Origin: Micropruina sp.
Lineage (GTDB): Bacteria; Actinomycetota; Actinomycetes; Propionibacteriales; Propionibacteriaceae
NCBI GenBank assembly: GCA_016716635.1
Contig: JADJVZ010000014.1
Span: 310,001-374,000, forward strand
Direction: 5' to 3'
Length of the DNA stretch: 64,000 bases
The notes under the pieces are model-generated. The model had not been told where the DNA came from. It did no database searches and saw nothing but the letters and a program-made list of their open reading frames with translations. Both the position numbers and the translations under genes were made by a program. Positions 1 through 8,555 of this stretch are shown here, piece by piece (the stretch's first letter is position 1; every line of letters begins with the position of its first letter).

Positions 1-1072
1 CCCAGCGCATCGATCCGGCGAGCATGATCCACACCAGCGAGATCGGGATGAGCCACTTCCAGCCCAGATCCATGAACTGGTCGTAGCGGAACCGCGGCAG
101 GGTGCCACGCAGCCACACGAAGCCGCCGATCAAGACCTGAACCTTGAGGAAGAACCAGAGCAGGCCCCACCAGCCGGCGTCCATGGCCGGGATCAGCGCG
201 TTGATCGGCCAGGGAGCGTGCCACCCACCCAGGAAGAGGGTGGTGCACACCGCGGACACGGTCGCCATGTTGATGTATTCCGCGAGGAAGTAGATGGCGT
301 AGCGGAAGCCGGAGTACTCGGTGAGGTGACCGGAGACCAACTCCTGCTCGCACTCGATGAGGTCGAAGGGGGCGCGGTTGGTCTCGGCCACCATCGAAAT
401 GGCGTAGACGACGAAGGACGGGAACAGCAGGAACCAATACCACTGCTGCACGCCGATATCGATCCCGAAGGGTGCGAACGGCGCACCTTGCTTATCGACG
501 ATCTCGGAGGTCGACATGGTGCCGCTAAACAGGAAGACGCCCACCATCGAGAGACCCATCGCGACCTCGTAGGAGATCATCTGGGCCGAGGAGCGCATGG
601 CGCCGAGCAAGGAGTAGGGCGAGTTGGACGACCACCCGGCGAGCACGAAGCCGTAAATCGCCACGGACGAGATGGCGAGGATCAACAGCACCGCGACCGG
701 CATGTCGGTCACCTGAAGCTTGGTGGTGACGCCGAAGATCTCGACGGTGCCGCCCAGCGGAATGACCGCCCAGGCGCCGAAGGCGCAGACGCCGGCGATG
801 ATCGGGGCCAAGGTGAAGATCACCTTGTCGGCCTTGGACGGACGGAAGTCCTCCTTGAACAGCAGCTTCAGACCGTCGGCCAGCGCCTGGCCGAGGCCAA
901 AGGGGCCGTTCATGATCGGGCCGAGGCGGTGCTGCATCTTGCCGACCAGCCGCCGCTCGAACCAGACGTTGAAGATCGTCCAGGTGAGCAGCAGGACGAC
1001 CACGATGATCACCTTGATGAGCGCGAGCCACCAAGGATCCGTGCCGAATAGGCTCAAATCAAGCGGATTCAT
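1..1072 (-). CDS. nuoH: NADH-quinone oxidoreductase subunit H (partial, 3' end outside window)
   Basis: Membrane subunit of complex I at the junction with the peripheral arm, forming part of the quinone chamber. The frame starts with ATG at 1072 (MNPLDLSLFG) and stays open to the left edge, so the C-terminus is missing. Visible family marks are the N-terminal helix followed by FNVWFERRLVGKMQHRLGP, the conserved GPFGLGQALADGLKLLFKE segment, and the acidic quinone-site loop AETNRAPFDLIECEQELVSG. Several hydrophobic helices follow. The start overlaps the nuoG stop by 4 bp (ATGA), so the two are translationally coupled. It is the last complete-looking gene start of the nuo operon in this window; nuoI onward should lie further left. 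Confidence 0.95.
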   Translation of the reverse strand, partial: MNPLDLSLFGTDPWWLALIKVIIVVVLLLTWTIFNVWFERRLVGKMQHRLGPIMNGPFGLGQALADGLKLLFKEDFRPSKADKVIFTLAPIIAGVCAFGAWAVIPLGGTVEIFGVTTKLQVTDMPVAVLLILAISSVAIYGFVLAGWSSNSPYSLLGAMRSSAQMISYEVAMGLSMVGVFLFSGTMSTSEIVDKQGAPFAPFGIDIGVQQWYWFLLFPSFVVYAISMVAETNRAPFDLIECEQELVSGHLTEYSGFRYAIYFLAEYINMATVSAVCTTLFLGGWHAPWPINALIPAMDAGWWGLLWFFLKVQVLIGGFVWLRGTLPRFRYDQFMDLGWKWLIPISLVWIMLAGSMRW

Positions 1073-3459
1073 GCCACACCTCCTGCGGTGAGTCGCACGA
1101 CGTCCCCGGGCTTGATCCCTAGGACGCCAAGGTCACCCGGTAGCCAGACCACCGAATCGACCATGCCGGGCTCCACGACGACGGGCAGCACCCGGTCGCC
1201 GTCTACGCCGAAGATTGTGATGGGGTCGCCGCCGGTGACACCCAGGGCCTCGGCCGCCGCGGCGTTGATCCGAGCGACGGCGGGCTTGGCCGTGACCAGA
1301 AGGTCGAGCGCCCCATCGTTGCCGCGGGAACCATCAATGAGCTGGCGCCACGAGGCGATCCGGAAGGCCCCCTGCTCGGGTGGCAGCTGCTGCGCGACCG
1401 GCACCGTCGGTGCGGCAGCGCGGGCCCCCTCCCAGGCACCCAAAGACTCGAGCTCGGTGAGCGCCTCTTTCGGAGTGCGGATGCCAAGGCTCGTGCCGAG
1501 GGCGTCGGCAAGGGCGGCGAGTACCCGCAGGTCGGTCATCGGCGAGGCCGCCTGGCGGTTCACGCGCGTGACGCGACCCGGTCGGTGCTCCCAGTTCAGG
1601 AAGGTTCCGGCCTTCTCTTCGATGAGCGCCACGGGGAAGACGACGTCCGCACGGGAGGTCACCTCGGAGGTGCGCTGCTCGATGCTGATGACGAACGGGG
1701 CCTCTTCGATCGCGGCGGTGGCACCGGCCACATCCGGAAGGTCGGCCAGTTCGACGCCGGCGACGATGAGGGCCTTGAGCTCGCCCGTGGCGGCCGCGGC
1801 CAGGATGGAACGACCGTCGCGACCAGGCGCGGACGGCAAGGAACCGGAGCCCCAATGCGCCGCCACGTCGACACGAGCGGTGCCCTCTCCGACCTCACGT
1901 CCGCCCGGGAGCAGGTTGGGCAGACAGCCAGCCTCGATCGCGCCCCGCTCCCCCGCGCGACGCGGGATCCACGCCAACCGGGCGCCCGCCTTGGCGGCGA
2001 AGTCGGTCACGGCCGAGAGCAGCCCCACGAACGCGGCAGCGCGCTCACCGACCAGGACGATCGTGCCGGCGTCGGCGTCGACGCCCGCGAGAGCGGCGGC
2101 TTCGCCACCGGGAGCGCACGGCACGAGGGTCGCGCTGAGCTTCTTACCGCCATTGGAGAGGTAGGGAGCTACCGCGGTGACCTGCAGGCGCTTCTTGCGC
2201 ACGGCCTTGCGTAGGCGCAGGAACACGATCGGCGACTCTTCTTCGGGCTCGAAGCCCACCAGGATCACCTTGCTGGCCGCGCCGAGATCGCCGTAGGTGA
2301 CACCGTCACCAAGGCGACGCCCCGCCACCTCGGCGGCCAGGAAGTCAGCCTCCTCGGTCGAGGCGACCCGCGCGCGGCAATCGATATCGTTCGTGCCCAG
2401 CACCGCGCGGGTGAACTTGGCGTAGCCGTAGGCGTCCTCCAAGGTGAGGCGGCCGCCCGTGAGCACGCCCACCGCGGAGCCGGCCTTCTTCAGACCGGCG
2501 ACGGCGACGTCGATGGCCTCGGCCCAGGAAGCCGGCACCAGCACGTCGTCCTTGCGGACCAGCGGGGTCGCGAGGCGATCGTCCAGGTGACCCGAACGGA
2601 AGGCGAAGCGACCGACGTCGCAGCTCCACTCCTCGTTGACCTCGGGGGCATCACCGGCGAGGCGACGCTTCACCTGGTAGTGACGGTGGTCGGTGCGCAG
2701 CTGGCAGCCGGCGGCGCAGTGCTCGCAGGTGACTGGCGTGCTGACCAGGTCGAAGGGACGCGAGACGAACCGGTAGTCGGTCGAGGTCAGCGCGCCCACG
2801 GGGCAGATCTGGATGACGTTGCCCGAGAAGTAGCTGTCGTAAGGCTGGTCGGCGTACATGCCGACCTGCTGCAGCGCACCGCGCTCGACCAAGGCGATGA
2901 AGGGATCACCGGAGATCTGCTCGGAGAACCGCGTGCAGCGGGCGCACAGGACGCAGCGCTCCCGGTCCAGCAGGATCTGCGCCGAGATCGACACCGGCTT
3001 GGGGAACGTCCGCTTCACACCCTCGTAGCGGGTCTCGCCGCGACCGTTGGACATGGCCTGGTTCTGCAACGGGCATTCGCCACCCTTGTCGCAGATCGGG
3101 CAATCCAACGGGTGGTTGATCAGCAGGAACTCCAAGATGCCGGACTGCGCCTTGGCGGCCACCGGCGAGGTGTTCTGCGTCTTGATCTGCATGTTGGGCG
3201 CGACTTCGAGCGTGCAGGAGGTCTGCGGCTTCGGGAAACCGCGACCGTTGCCCGCGTCCGGCACCTCGACCATGCACTCGCGGCAGGCGCCCTGCGGGTC
3301 GAGCAGCGGATGATCGCAAAAGCGCGGGATCGCGATGCCGAGCTTCTCGGCGGCGCGGATGGCCATCGTCCCCTTGGGGACGCTCACCTGGATGCCGTCG
3401 ATGAAGAGAGTGACTTCATTGCTCGGGACGACATCGCCGGGCTTGGTCTGGACGCTCAC
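1069..3459 (-). CDS. nuoG: NADH-quinone oxidoreductase subunit G
   Basis: Large iron-sulfur subunit of the complex I peripheral arm (796 aa). The N-terminus has a 2Fe-2S ferredoxin fold with cysteines in FCDHPLLDPQGACRECMVEV and CPICDKGGECPLQ. Further cluster-binding motifs follow: CVLCARCTRF, CPVGALTS and the CEHCAAGCQL segment that begins the molybdopterin-oxidoreductase-like domain. The C-terminal half is the catalytically inactive formate-dehydrogenase-like region and ends with a small beta-barrel (PGMVDSVVWLPGDLGVLG). The start is GTG at 3459, overlapping the nuoF stop by 4 bp. Length is normal for actinobacterial NuoG. Confidence 0.95.
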   Translation of the reverse strand: MSVQTKPGDVVPSNEVTLFIDGIQVSVPKGTMAIRAAEKLGIAIPRFCDHPLLDPQGACRECMVEVPDAGNGRGFPKPQTSCTLEVAPNMQIKTQNTSPVAAKAQSGILEFLLINHPLDCPICDKGGECPLQNQAMSNGRGETRYEGVKRTFPKPVSISAQILLDRERCVLCARCTRFSEQISGDPFIALVERGALQQVGMYADQPYDSYFSGNVIQICPVGALTSTDYRFVSRPFDLVSTPVTCEHCAAGCQLRTDHRHYQVKRRLAGDAPEVNEEWSCDVGRFAFRSGHLDDRLATPLVRKDDVLVPASWAEAIDVAVAGLKKAGSAVGVLTGGRLTLEDAYGYAKFTRAVLGTNDIDCRARVASTEEADFLAAEVAGRRLGDGVTYGDLGAASKVILVGFEPEEESPIVFLRLRKAVRKKRLQVTAVAPYLSNGGKKLSATLVPCAPGGEAAALAGVDADAGTIVLVGERAAAFVGLLSAVTDFAAKAGARLAWIPRRAGERGAIEAGCLPNLLPGGREVGEGTARVDVAAHWGSGSLPSAPGRDGRSILAAAATGELKALIVAGVELADLPDVAGATAAIEEAPFVISIEQRTSEVTSRADVVFPVALIEEKAGTFLNWEHRPGRVTRVNRQAASPMTDLRVLAALADALGTSLGIRTPKEALTELESLGAWEGARAAAPTVPVAQQLPPEQGAFRIASWRQLIDGSRGNDGALDLLVTAKPAVARINAAAAEALGVTGGDPITIFGVDGDRVLPVVVEPGMVDSVVWLPGDLGVLGIKPGDVVRLTAGGVA

Positions 3460-4769
3460 TTGGCACCGCCTTCGACATCGAAGAGCGCCGAGCGCTCGTA
3501 GGGGAACAGCTCCCAGGCGGGCGTCTTGTAGCCGGCCTCGAACTCGGAGCGGAACTTCTTCACCGCGGAGGTGACGCAGGCCACGGCGCCGTCGGCCAAG
3601 GCGCAGAAGCTCTTGCCGCCGATGTTGTCGCAGATGTCGAGCAGCTTGTCGACGTCACCCTCGACGGCCTTGCCGGCCTCGAACTTGGTCAACAGCTGGA
3701 CTAGCCACCAGTTGCCCTCGCGACACGGGGTGCATTTGCCGCAGGACTCGTGCTTGTAGAACTCCACCCAGCGCAGCGTCGTACGGACCACCGACGTGGT
3801 CTCGTCGAAGCACTGCAACGCCTTGGTGCCGAGCATGGTGCCGGCGGCGGCCATGCCCTCGTAATCGAGCGGGATGTCGATGTCGTCGGCGGTGAGGATC
3901 GGCGTCGATGATCCGCCGGGCGTCCAGAACTTCAGTTCGTGACCGTCGCGCATGCCGCCGGAGAGCTCCAGCAACTGGCGCAAGGTGATGCCGAGGGGAG
4001 CCTCGAACTGCCCGGGACGCTTTACGTGCCCCGACAGCGAGTAGAGCGTGTAGCCCTTGCTCTTCTCGGAGCCCATCGAGCCGAACCAGGCGGCCCCGTG
4101 GGCGAGGATGCTCGGCACCGAGGCGATCGACTCCACGTTGTTGATGACCGTCGGAGAGGCGTAGAGGCCCGCCACGGCGGGGAACGGCGGACGCAGGCGC
4201 GGTTGCCCGCGGCGCCCTTCGAGGGAGTCGAGCAGCGCCGTCTCCTCGCCGCAGATGTAGGCACCCGCGCCGGCGTGGACGATGATGTCGAGGTCGAACC
4301 CAGAGCCGTAGATGTTGGAGCCCAAGTGGCCGCCGGCGTAGGCCTCTTTGACGGCCTGCTGCAACCGGCGGATGACGTGCAGCACCTCGCCGCGGCAGTA
4401 GATAAACGCGGTGTGCACGCCGATCGCGTAGCTAGAAATGAGGATGCCCTCCACCAGGGTGTGGGGCGAAGCCATCAGCAGCGGCATGTCTTTGCAGGTG
4501 CCCGGCTCGGATTCGTCGGCGTTGACGACCAGGTATTTGGGGTTCGGGTTGTCCTGCGGCACGAAGCTCCACTTCATGCCCGTGGGGAAGCCCGCGCCGC
4601 CGCGTCCGCGGAGACCGGAATCCTTCACGATGCCCATGACCTCGGCCGGGGTCATCTTCAAAGCCTTGGCAGCGGCGTCGTAGCCGCCGCGGCGCTGGTA
4701 AGCGCCGAGCGTCCAAGCCTTCGGATCCGCCCAGTTGGCGGACAGGACGGGAGTCAGCGTGTCAGTCAC
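3456..4769 (-). CDS. nuoF: NADH-quinone oxidoreductase subunit F (NADH/FMN-binding)
   Basis: Carries the NADH and FMN sites and the N3 4Fe-4S cluster; electrons enter complex I here. The 437-aa protein shows the FMN-binding glycine-rich stretch GLRGRGGAGFPTGMKW, NADH-side motifs such as VNADESEPGTCKD, the GAGAYICGEETALLDSLEG block, and the cluster motif ESCGKCTPCREG near residue 345 with a later cysteine in FCALADGA. Start is GTG at 4769, overlapping nuoE by 4 bp. It pairs with NuoE to form the dehydrogenase module. Confidence 0.96.
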   Translation of the reverse strand: MTDTLTPVLSANWADPKAWTLGAYQRRGGYDAAAKALKMTPAEVMGIVKDSGLRGRGGAGFPTGMKWSFVPQDNPNPKYLVVNADESEPGTCKDMPLLMASPHTLVEGILISSYAIGVHTAFIYCRGEVLHVIRRLQQAVKEAYAGGHLGSNIYGSGFDLDIIVHAGAGAYICGEETALLDSLEGRRGQPRLRPPFPAVAGLYASPTVINNVESIASVPSILAHGAAWFGSMGSEKSKGYTLYSLSGHVKRPGQFEAPLGITLRQLLELSGGMRDGHELKFWTPGGSSTPILTADDIDIPLDYEGMAAAGTMLGTKALQCFDETTSVVRTTLRWVEFYKHESCGKCTPCREGNWWLVQLLTKFEAGKAVEGDVDKLLDICDNIGGKSFCALADGAVACVTSAVKKFRSEFEAGYKTPAWELFPYERSALFDVEGGAK

Positions 4770-5572
4770 TTGTCCTGGGCCTTTCGCGTGCGCCGCACCG
4801 ATGCGGGCTTAGCTTCGGGAGCGGCCGGCACGGCGGGCTCGGGAGCCACCTCGGGCAGCGGCGGGGCCTGGTCGGGAGCCGCCCAGCCCTTCTCGTTGGC
4901 GATCGTGAGGCCCAGCAGCGAGGCCGGGCCAGCAGCCGGGCCCTCGTTGGCGCGCCCGTCCGGGAAACCTGCCAGCACCCGCTCGGCCTCGCGCCACGAC
5001 GTGAGCTCGGCGCCGCGGGTGGAGGAGACCTTGTCCCCCGCCACGAGGCGGTCGATCATTTCCTCGGCCTTGGCGGGGGTCATGTTGTCCATGAACTCCC
5101 AGTTGACCATCATCACGGGGGCGAAGTCGCAGGCGGCGTTGCACTCCAAGCGCTCCAGCGAGAACGCGCCGTCCGGGGTCACTTCCCCTTCGTGGATGCC
5201 CAGACGCTTCGAAACGCGATCCAGCAGGATGTCGCCACCCATCACCGCGCACAGCGACGTCGTGCAGACGCCGATGTGGTGGTCCCCACCGGGGCGCCGA
5301 CGGTACATCGTGTAGAAGGTCGCCACCCCGGAGACCTGAGCCTCGGTAATGCCCAGGATCTCGGCGCAGGCCTTCACGCCCGCCGGGGAAACCCGACCGT
5401 CGTAGGACTGGACGAGGTGCAGCATCGGCAGCAGCGCCGAGCGCGGCTGCGGGTAGCGTCCGGCTAGTTCGCGAAGCTCGGCCAGGGCCGCCTCGTCGAT
5501 GGCGGTGGACGTATCGGAGTAGTCGATCGACCCCGAATCGGGGAAGTAGGACTGGAACTCGTGACCGCTCAT
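4766..5572 (-). CDS. nuoE: NADH-quinone oxidoreductase subunit E, with long C-terminal extension
   Basis: Thioredoxin-like 2Fe-2S subunit (N1a cluster) that binds NuoF. Helical N-terminus (FQSYFPDSGSIDY...) then the cluster cysteines in GVCTTSLCAVMGG and LECNAACDFAPVMMVNWEF. The family core ends near residue 175. The remaining roughly 90 residues are rich in Pro, Ala and Glu (APPLPEVAPEPAVPAAPEAKPASV) and look disordered. Such tails occur in actinobacterial NuoE, and no function is evident. ATG at 5572 overlaps the nuoD stop by 4 bp. Confidence 0.94.
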   Translation of the reverse strand: MSGHEFQSYFPDSGSIDYSDTSTAIDEAALAELRELAGRYPQPRSALLPMLHLVQSYDGRVSPAGVKACAEILGITEAQVSGVATFYTMYRRRPGGDHHIGVCTTSLCAVMGGDILLDRVSKRLGIHEGEVTPDGAFSLERLECNAACDFAPVMMVNWEFMDNMTPAKAEEMIDRLVAGDKVSSTRGAELTSWREAERVLAGFPDGRANEGPAAGPASLLGLTIANEKGWAAPDQAPPLPEVAPEPAVPAAPEAKPASVRRTRKAQDK

Positions 5573-6912
5573 CGGTCAACGCCTCCCATCACGGGGTCGA
5601 TGGAACCGACCGCCACCACGACGTCGGACAGCATGCCGCCCTCGCATTGCAGCGGGACGGATTGCAGATGGTTGAACCCTGGGTCACGGACGTGACACCG
5701 GAACGGACGCGTGCCGCCGTCGGAGACGACGTGAGCGGCGAGCTCGCCCTTGGGGGATTCGATCGGCACGTACGCCTGGCCGGTGGGCACCTTGAAGCCC
5801 TCGGTGACGATCTTGAAGTGATGGATCAAGCCCTCCATGGACTGGCCCATGATGTGCTTGACGTGCTCGTTGCTGTTGCCCTGGCCGTCGGGTCCGACCG
5901 CGAGGTCGCCCGGCCAGCCGAGGTGCGCGTCCTCCACCATGACCGGCTGCCCGATCGAGGCTTCGAGGCGCTCGGCGCACTGTTCGACGATGCGCAGCGA
6001 CTGCCACATTTCGTCCAGCCGAACCCGGAAGCGGCCGTAGGCGTCCGAGGTGTCCCACGTGCAGACGTCGAACTCGTAGGTTTCGTAGCCGCAGTAGGGC
6101 TGCTTCTTGCGCAGGTCCCAACCGTAGCCGGTGGCGCGCAGCATCGGACCGGTGACGCCCATGGCCATGCAGGCCGTGAGGTCCTGGTAGGCGATGTCGC
6201 ACATCCGCAGCTTGAAGATGGGGTTCTCGTTGCAGAACTGTGCGTACTCAGGCAGGTGCTTGTGCAGCCACGCGATGACGTCGCGCAGGTGGTCGATGCC
6301 ACCCTCGGGTAGGTCCGTTGAGACCCCGCCCGGACGAATGTAGGCGTGGTTCATGCGCAGGCCGGTGACAGCTTCCAGGAAGTCGAGGATCATCTCGCGC
6401 TCCCGGAAGCCGATGGTCATCATCGTGAGGGCGCCGATCTCCATGCCACCGGTGCCCACGGCGACCAGGTGGGACGAGATGCGGTTGAGCTCCATCATCA
6501 GCACCCGGATGTCGTTGGCGCGCTGCGGGATCTTGTCCTCGATGCCGAGCAGCCGCTCCACGGCCAGGCAGTAGGCCACCTCGTTGAACAGCGGAGCGCA
6601 GTAATCCATACGCGTCACGAAGGCCACGCCTTGCGTGTACGTCCGGTACTCCATGTTCTTTTCGATGCCGGTGTGCAGGAAGCCGATGCCTGGACGGATC
6701 GACGTCACCGTCTCGCCGTCGGCCTCGACGATGAGGCGCAGCACGCCGTGCGTCGAGGGATGCTGCGGACCCATGTTGATGACCAGCAGTTCGTCGCCGC
6801 GCTCGGCTTGCTCTTTGGCGATGGAATCCCAATCGCCGCCCATGGAGGTGTAGACCGTGCCGACGGCCTCCTCGCCCGGCTGGGCGTAGTAGTCGGTGTG
6901 GGGGGCACTCAT
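5569..6912 (-). CDS. nuoD: NADH-quinone oxidoreductase subunit D (49-kDa)
   Basis: Quinone-site subunit related to the large subunit of NiFe hydrogenases (447 aa). Recognised from INMGPQHPSTHGVLRLIVE, ERLLGIEDKIPQRA, the MELNRISSHLVAVGTGGMEIGA block and the C-terminal CHVRDPGFNHLQ ... MSDVVVAVGSIDPVMGGVDR-type ending. The N-terminal 30 residues are variable, as usual in actinobacteria. The start is ATG at 6912, overlapping the nuoC stop. Together with NuoC it couples quinone reduction to the membrane arm. Confidence 0.96.
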   Translation of the reverse strand: MSAPHTDYYAQPGEEAVGTVYTSMGGDWDSIAKEQAERGDELLVINMGPQHPSTHGVLRLIVEADGETVTSIRPGIGFLHTGIEKNMEYRTYTQGVAFVTRMDYCAPLFNEVAYCLAVERLLGIEDKIPQRANDIRVLMMELNRISSHLVAVGTGGMEIGALTMMTIGFREREMILDFLEAVTGLRMNHAYIRPGGVSTDLPEGGIDHLRDVIAWLHKHLPEYAQFCNENPIFKLRMCDIAYQDLTACMAMGVTGPMLRATGYGWDLRKKQPYCGYETYEFDVCTWDTSDAYGRFRVRLDEMWQSLRIVEQCAERLEASIGQPVMVEDAHLGWPGDLAVGPDGQGNSNEHVKHIMGQSMEGLIHHFKIVTEGFKVPTGQAYVPIESPKGELAAHVVSDGGTRPFRCHVRDPGFNHLQSVPLQCEGGMLSDVVVAVGSIDPVMGGVDR

Positions 6913-7595
6913 CGGTAAACCCTTCGCTGATCGGGGGGCGGGACGACCGCACCCTTGAACTCCACCGGAATGCCGCCGAGCGGGTAGTCCTTGCGCTGCG
7001 GATGGCCCGCCCAGTCATCGGGCATGAGGATGCGGGTGAGGTGCGGGTGACCGTCGAACACAATGCCGAACATGTCCCACGTCTCGCGCTCGTGCCAGTC
7101 GGCCGCAGGGTAGGTGGGCACAGCCGAGGGCACGTGCGGGTCGGTGTCCGGGCAGGTGGTCTCCACGCGCAGCCGCCGGTTGTGGGTCATCGACTGCAGG
7201 TGCAAGACGACGTGCAGTTCGGCGCCCGCATCGTCGGGGTAATGGACGCCCGAGACCGACGCGCACATTTCGAAGCGCAGTTGGGCGTCGTCGCGGAGGC
7301 TCTTGAGAACTTCGGTGAGCTTCTCGCGGGCCACGTACCAGGTCATTTCGCCCCGGTCGATAACCACGCGGACGATCGGATCGGACACGAGGCTCGCGAT
7401 GCGATCGGAGGCCGCGTCGTACCAGCCCCCGTACGGACGCTGGGCGGTCGGGATCACGTGGGTGAAGCGAGCCAGGCCACCGAAACCGGAAACGTCGGGC
7501 GAGCCATCGGACCACATGCCACCCTCAACCGACACGGGGGCCGGCGTGGGGGCGACCGGGGTCTCGGGGACGGCCGGGGTGTTCTCAACGGTCAT
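6909..7595 (-). CDS. nuoC: NADH-quinone oxidoreductase subunit C (30-kDa)
   Basis: Peripheral-arm subunit that packs on NuoD (228 aa). Family marks are the LRDDAQLRFEMCASVSGVHYP stretch, YPAADWHERETWDMFGIVFDGHP and the ending RILMPDDWAGHPQRKDYPLGG. The first 40 residues are Pro/Ala-rich and poorly conserved. The gene is separate here rather than fused to nuoD. ATG at 7595 overlaps the nuoB stop by 4 bp. Confidence 0.95.
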   Translation of the reverse strand: MTVENTPAVPETPVAPTPAPVSVEGGMWSDGSPDVSGFGGLARFTHVIPTAQRPYGGWYDAASDRIASLVSDPIVRVVIDRGEMTWYVAREKLTEVLKSLRDDAQLRFEMCASVSGVHYPDDAGAELHVVLHLQSMTHNRRLRVETTCPDTDPHVPSAVPTYPAADWHERETWDMFGIVFDGHPHLTRILMPDDWAGHPQRKDYPLGGIPVEFKGAVVPPPDQRRVYR

Positions 7596-8152
7596 CGCAT
7601 GAGCCCCTTCATCTCGATGGTCGCGGGGGCTTCAAGGGCGGCGGCCTCGCGGGCCTCCATCAAGGCCACGCGGTGCGCACCCATCGGATCCTTGGCCACG
7701 ATCTGCTTCTTCAGCTTGAACATCGCGTCGATGAGCATGTCGGGACGCGGCGGGCAGCCGGGCACGTAGACGTCCACCGGGACGATGTGATCGCCGCCCT
7801 GGACGATCGCGTAGTTGTTGAACATGCCACCGGAGCTGGCGCACACGCCCATCGCCATGACCCACTTGGGGTTCGGCATCTGGTCGTACACCTGCCGCAG
7901 GACGGGCGCCATCTTTTGCGAGACGCGTCCGGAAATGATCAGCAGGTCGGCCTGGCGCGGTGATGCCCGGAAGACCTCTTGCCCCCAGCGCGCGGCGTCG
8001 AAGCGCGGCGCCCCGAAGGCCATCATCTCGATGGCGCAACAGGCCAGACCGAAGGTGGCCGGCCAGAACGACGCCTGGCGCAGCCAGCCGGCCACGCCCT
8101 CGACGGTGGTTGTCAGAATGCCCTCGGCGGGCAGCATGTCTTCAATACCCAT
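7592..8152 (-). CDS. nuoB: NADH-quinone oxidoreductase subunit B
   Basis: Holds the terminal N2 4Fe-4S cluster that reduces quinone (186 aa). The adjacent-cysteine pair is in FGLACCAIEMM, and the other ligands are in MGVCASSGGMFNNYA and YVPGCPPRPDML. Sequence and length match the family throughout. ATG at 8152; the 12-bp gap to nuoA is the only non-overlapping junction in this part of the operon. Confidence 0.96.
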   Translation of the reverse strand: MGIEDMLPAEGILTTTVEGVAGWLRQASFWPATFGLACCAIEMMAFGAPRFDAARWGQEVFRASPRQADLLIISGRVSQKMAPVLRQVYDQMPNPKWVMAMGVCASSGGMFNNYAIVQGGDHIVPVDVYVPGCPPRPDMLIDAMFKLKKQIVAKDPMGAHRVALMEAREAAALEAPATIEMKGLMR

Positions 8153-8164
8153 GTGCGGTGCGCC

Positions 8165-8524
8165 TCACTCCCAGTTCAGGCCGCCGCGCTTGAGCACGTA
8201 GGCATAGGCAATAAACACGGTCGCCATGAACAGCACCATCTCGACGAGCGCGAACAAGCCGAGCTGGTCGAAGGACACAGCCCACGGGTACAAGAACACG
8301 ATTTCGATGTCGAAGACGATGTAGAGCATCGCGGTCAGGTAGTACTTGACCGGCACGCGTCCGCCGCCCATCGGCTGCGGCGTCGGATCGATGCCGCACT
8401 CATAGGTGTCGTACTTCGTGCGGTTGTACCGCGCCGGGCCCAAGAAGATGCTGACGATGATGAGAACCGTCATCAGCAGCGCAGCCACGAAGATCACCCC
8501 GATAAGGGGGATGTAAGGACTCAT
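8165..8524 (-). CDS. nuoA: NADH-quinone oxidoreductase subunit A
   Basis: Small three-helix membrane subunit (119 aa) that opens the nuo operon. Helices are visible at about residues 5-27, 62-82 and 88-110. The conserved loop KYDTYECGIDPTPQPMGGGRVPVKYY and the DIEIVFLYPWAV segment identify it. The start is ATG at 8524. Only 31 bp separate it from the upstream flavoprotein gene on the same strand, so transcription may begin upstream of that gene. Confidence 0.95.
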   Translation of the reverse strand: MSPYIPLIGVIFVAALLMTVLIIVSIFLGPARYNRTKYDTYECGIDPTPQPMGGGRVPVKYYLTAMLYIVFDIEIVFLYPWAVSFDQLGLFALVEMVLFMATVFIAYAYVLKRGGLNWE

Positions 8525-8555
8525 GACGTCAACGTCCTTTCTTGGAGCCCGGTAC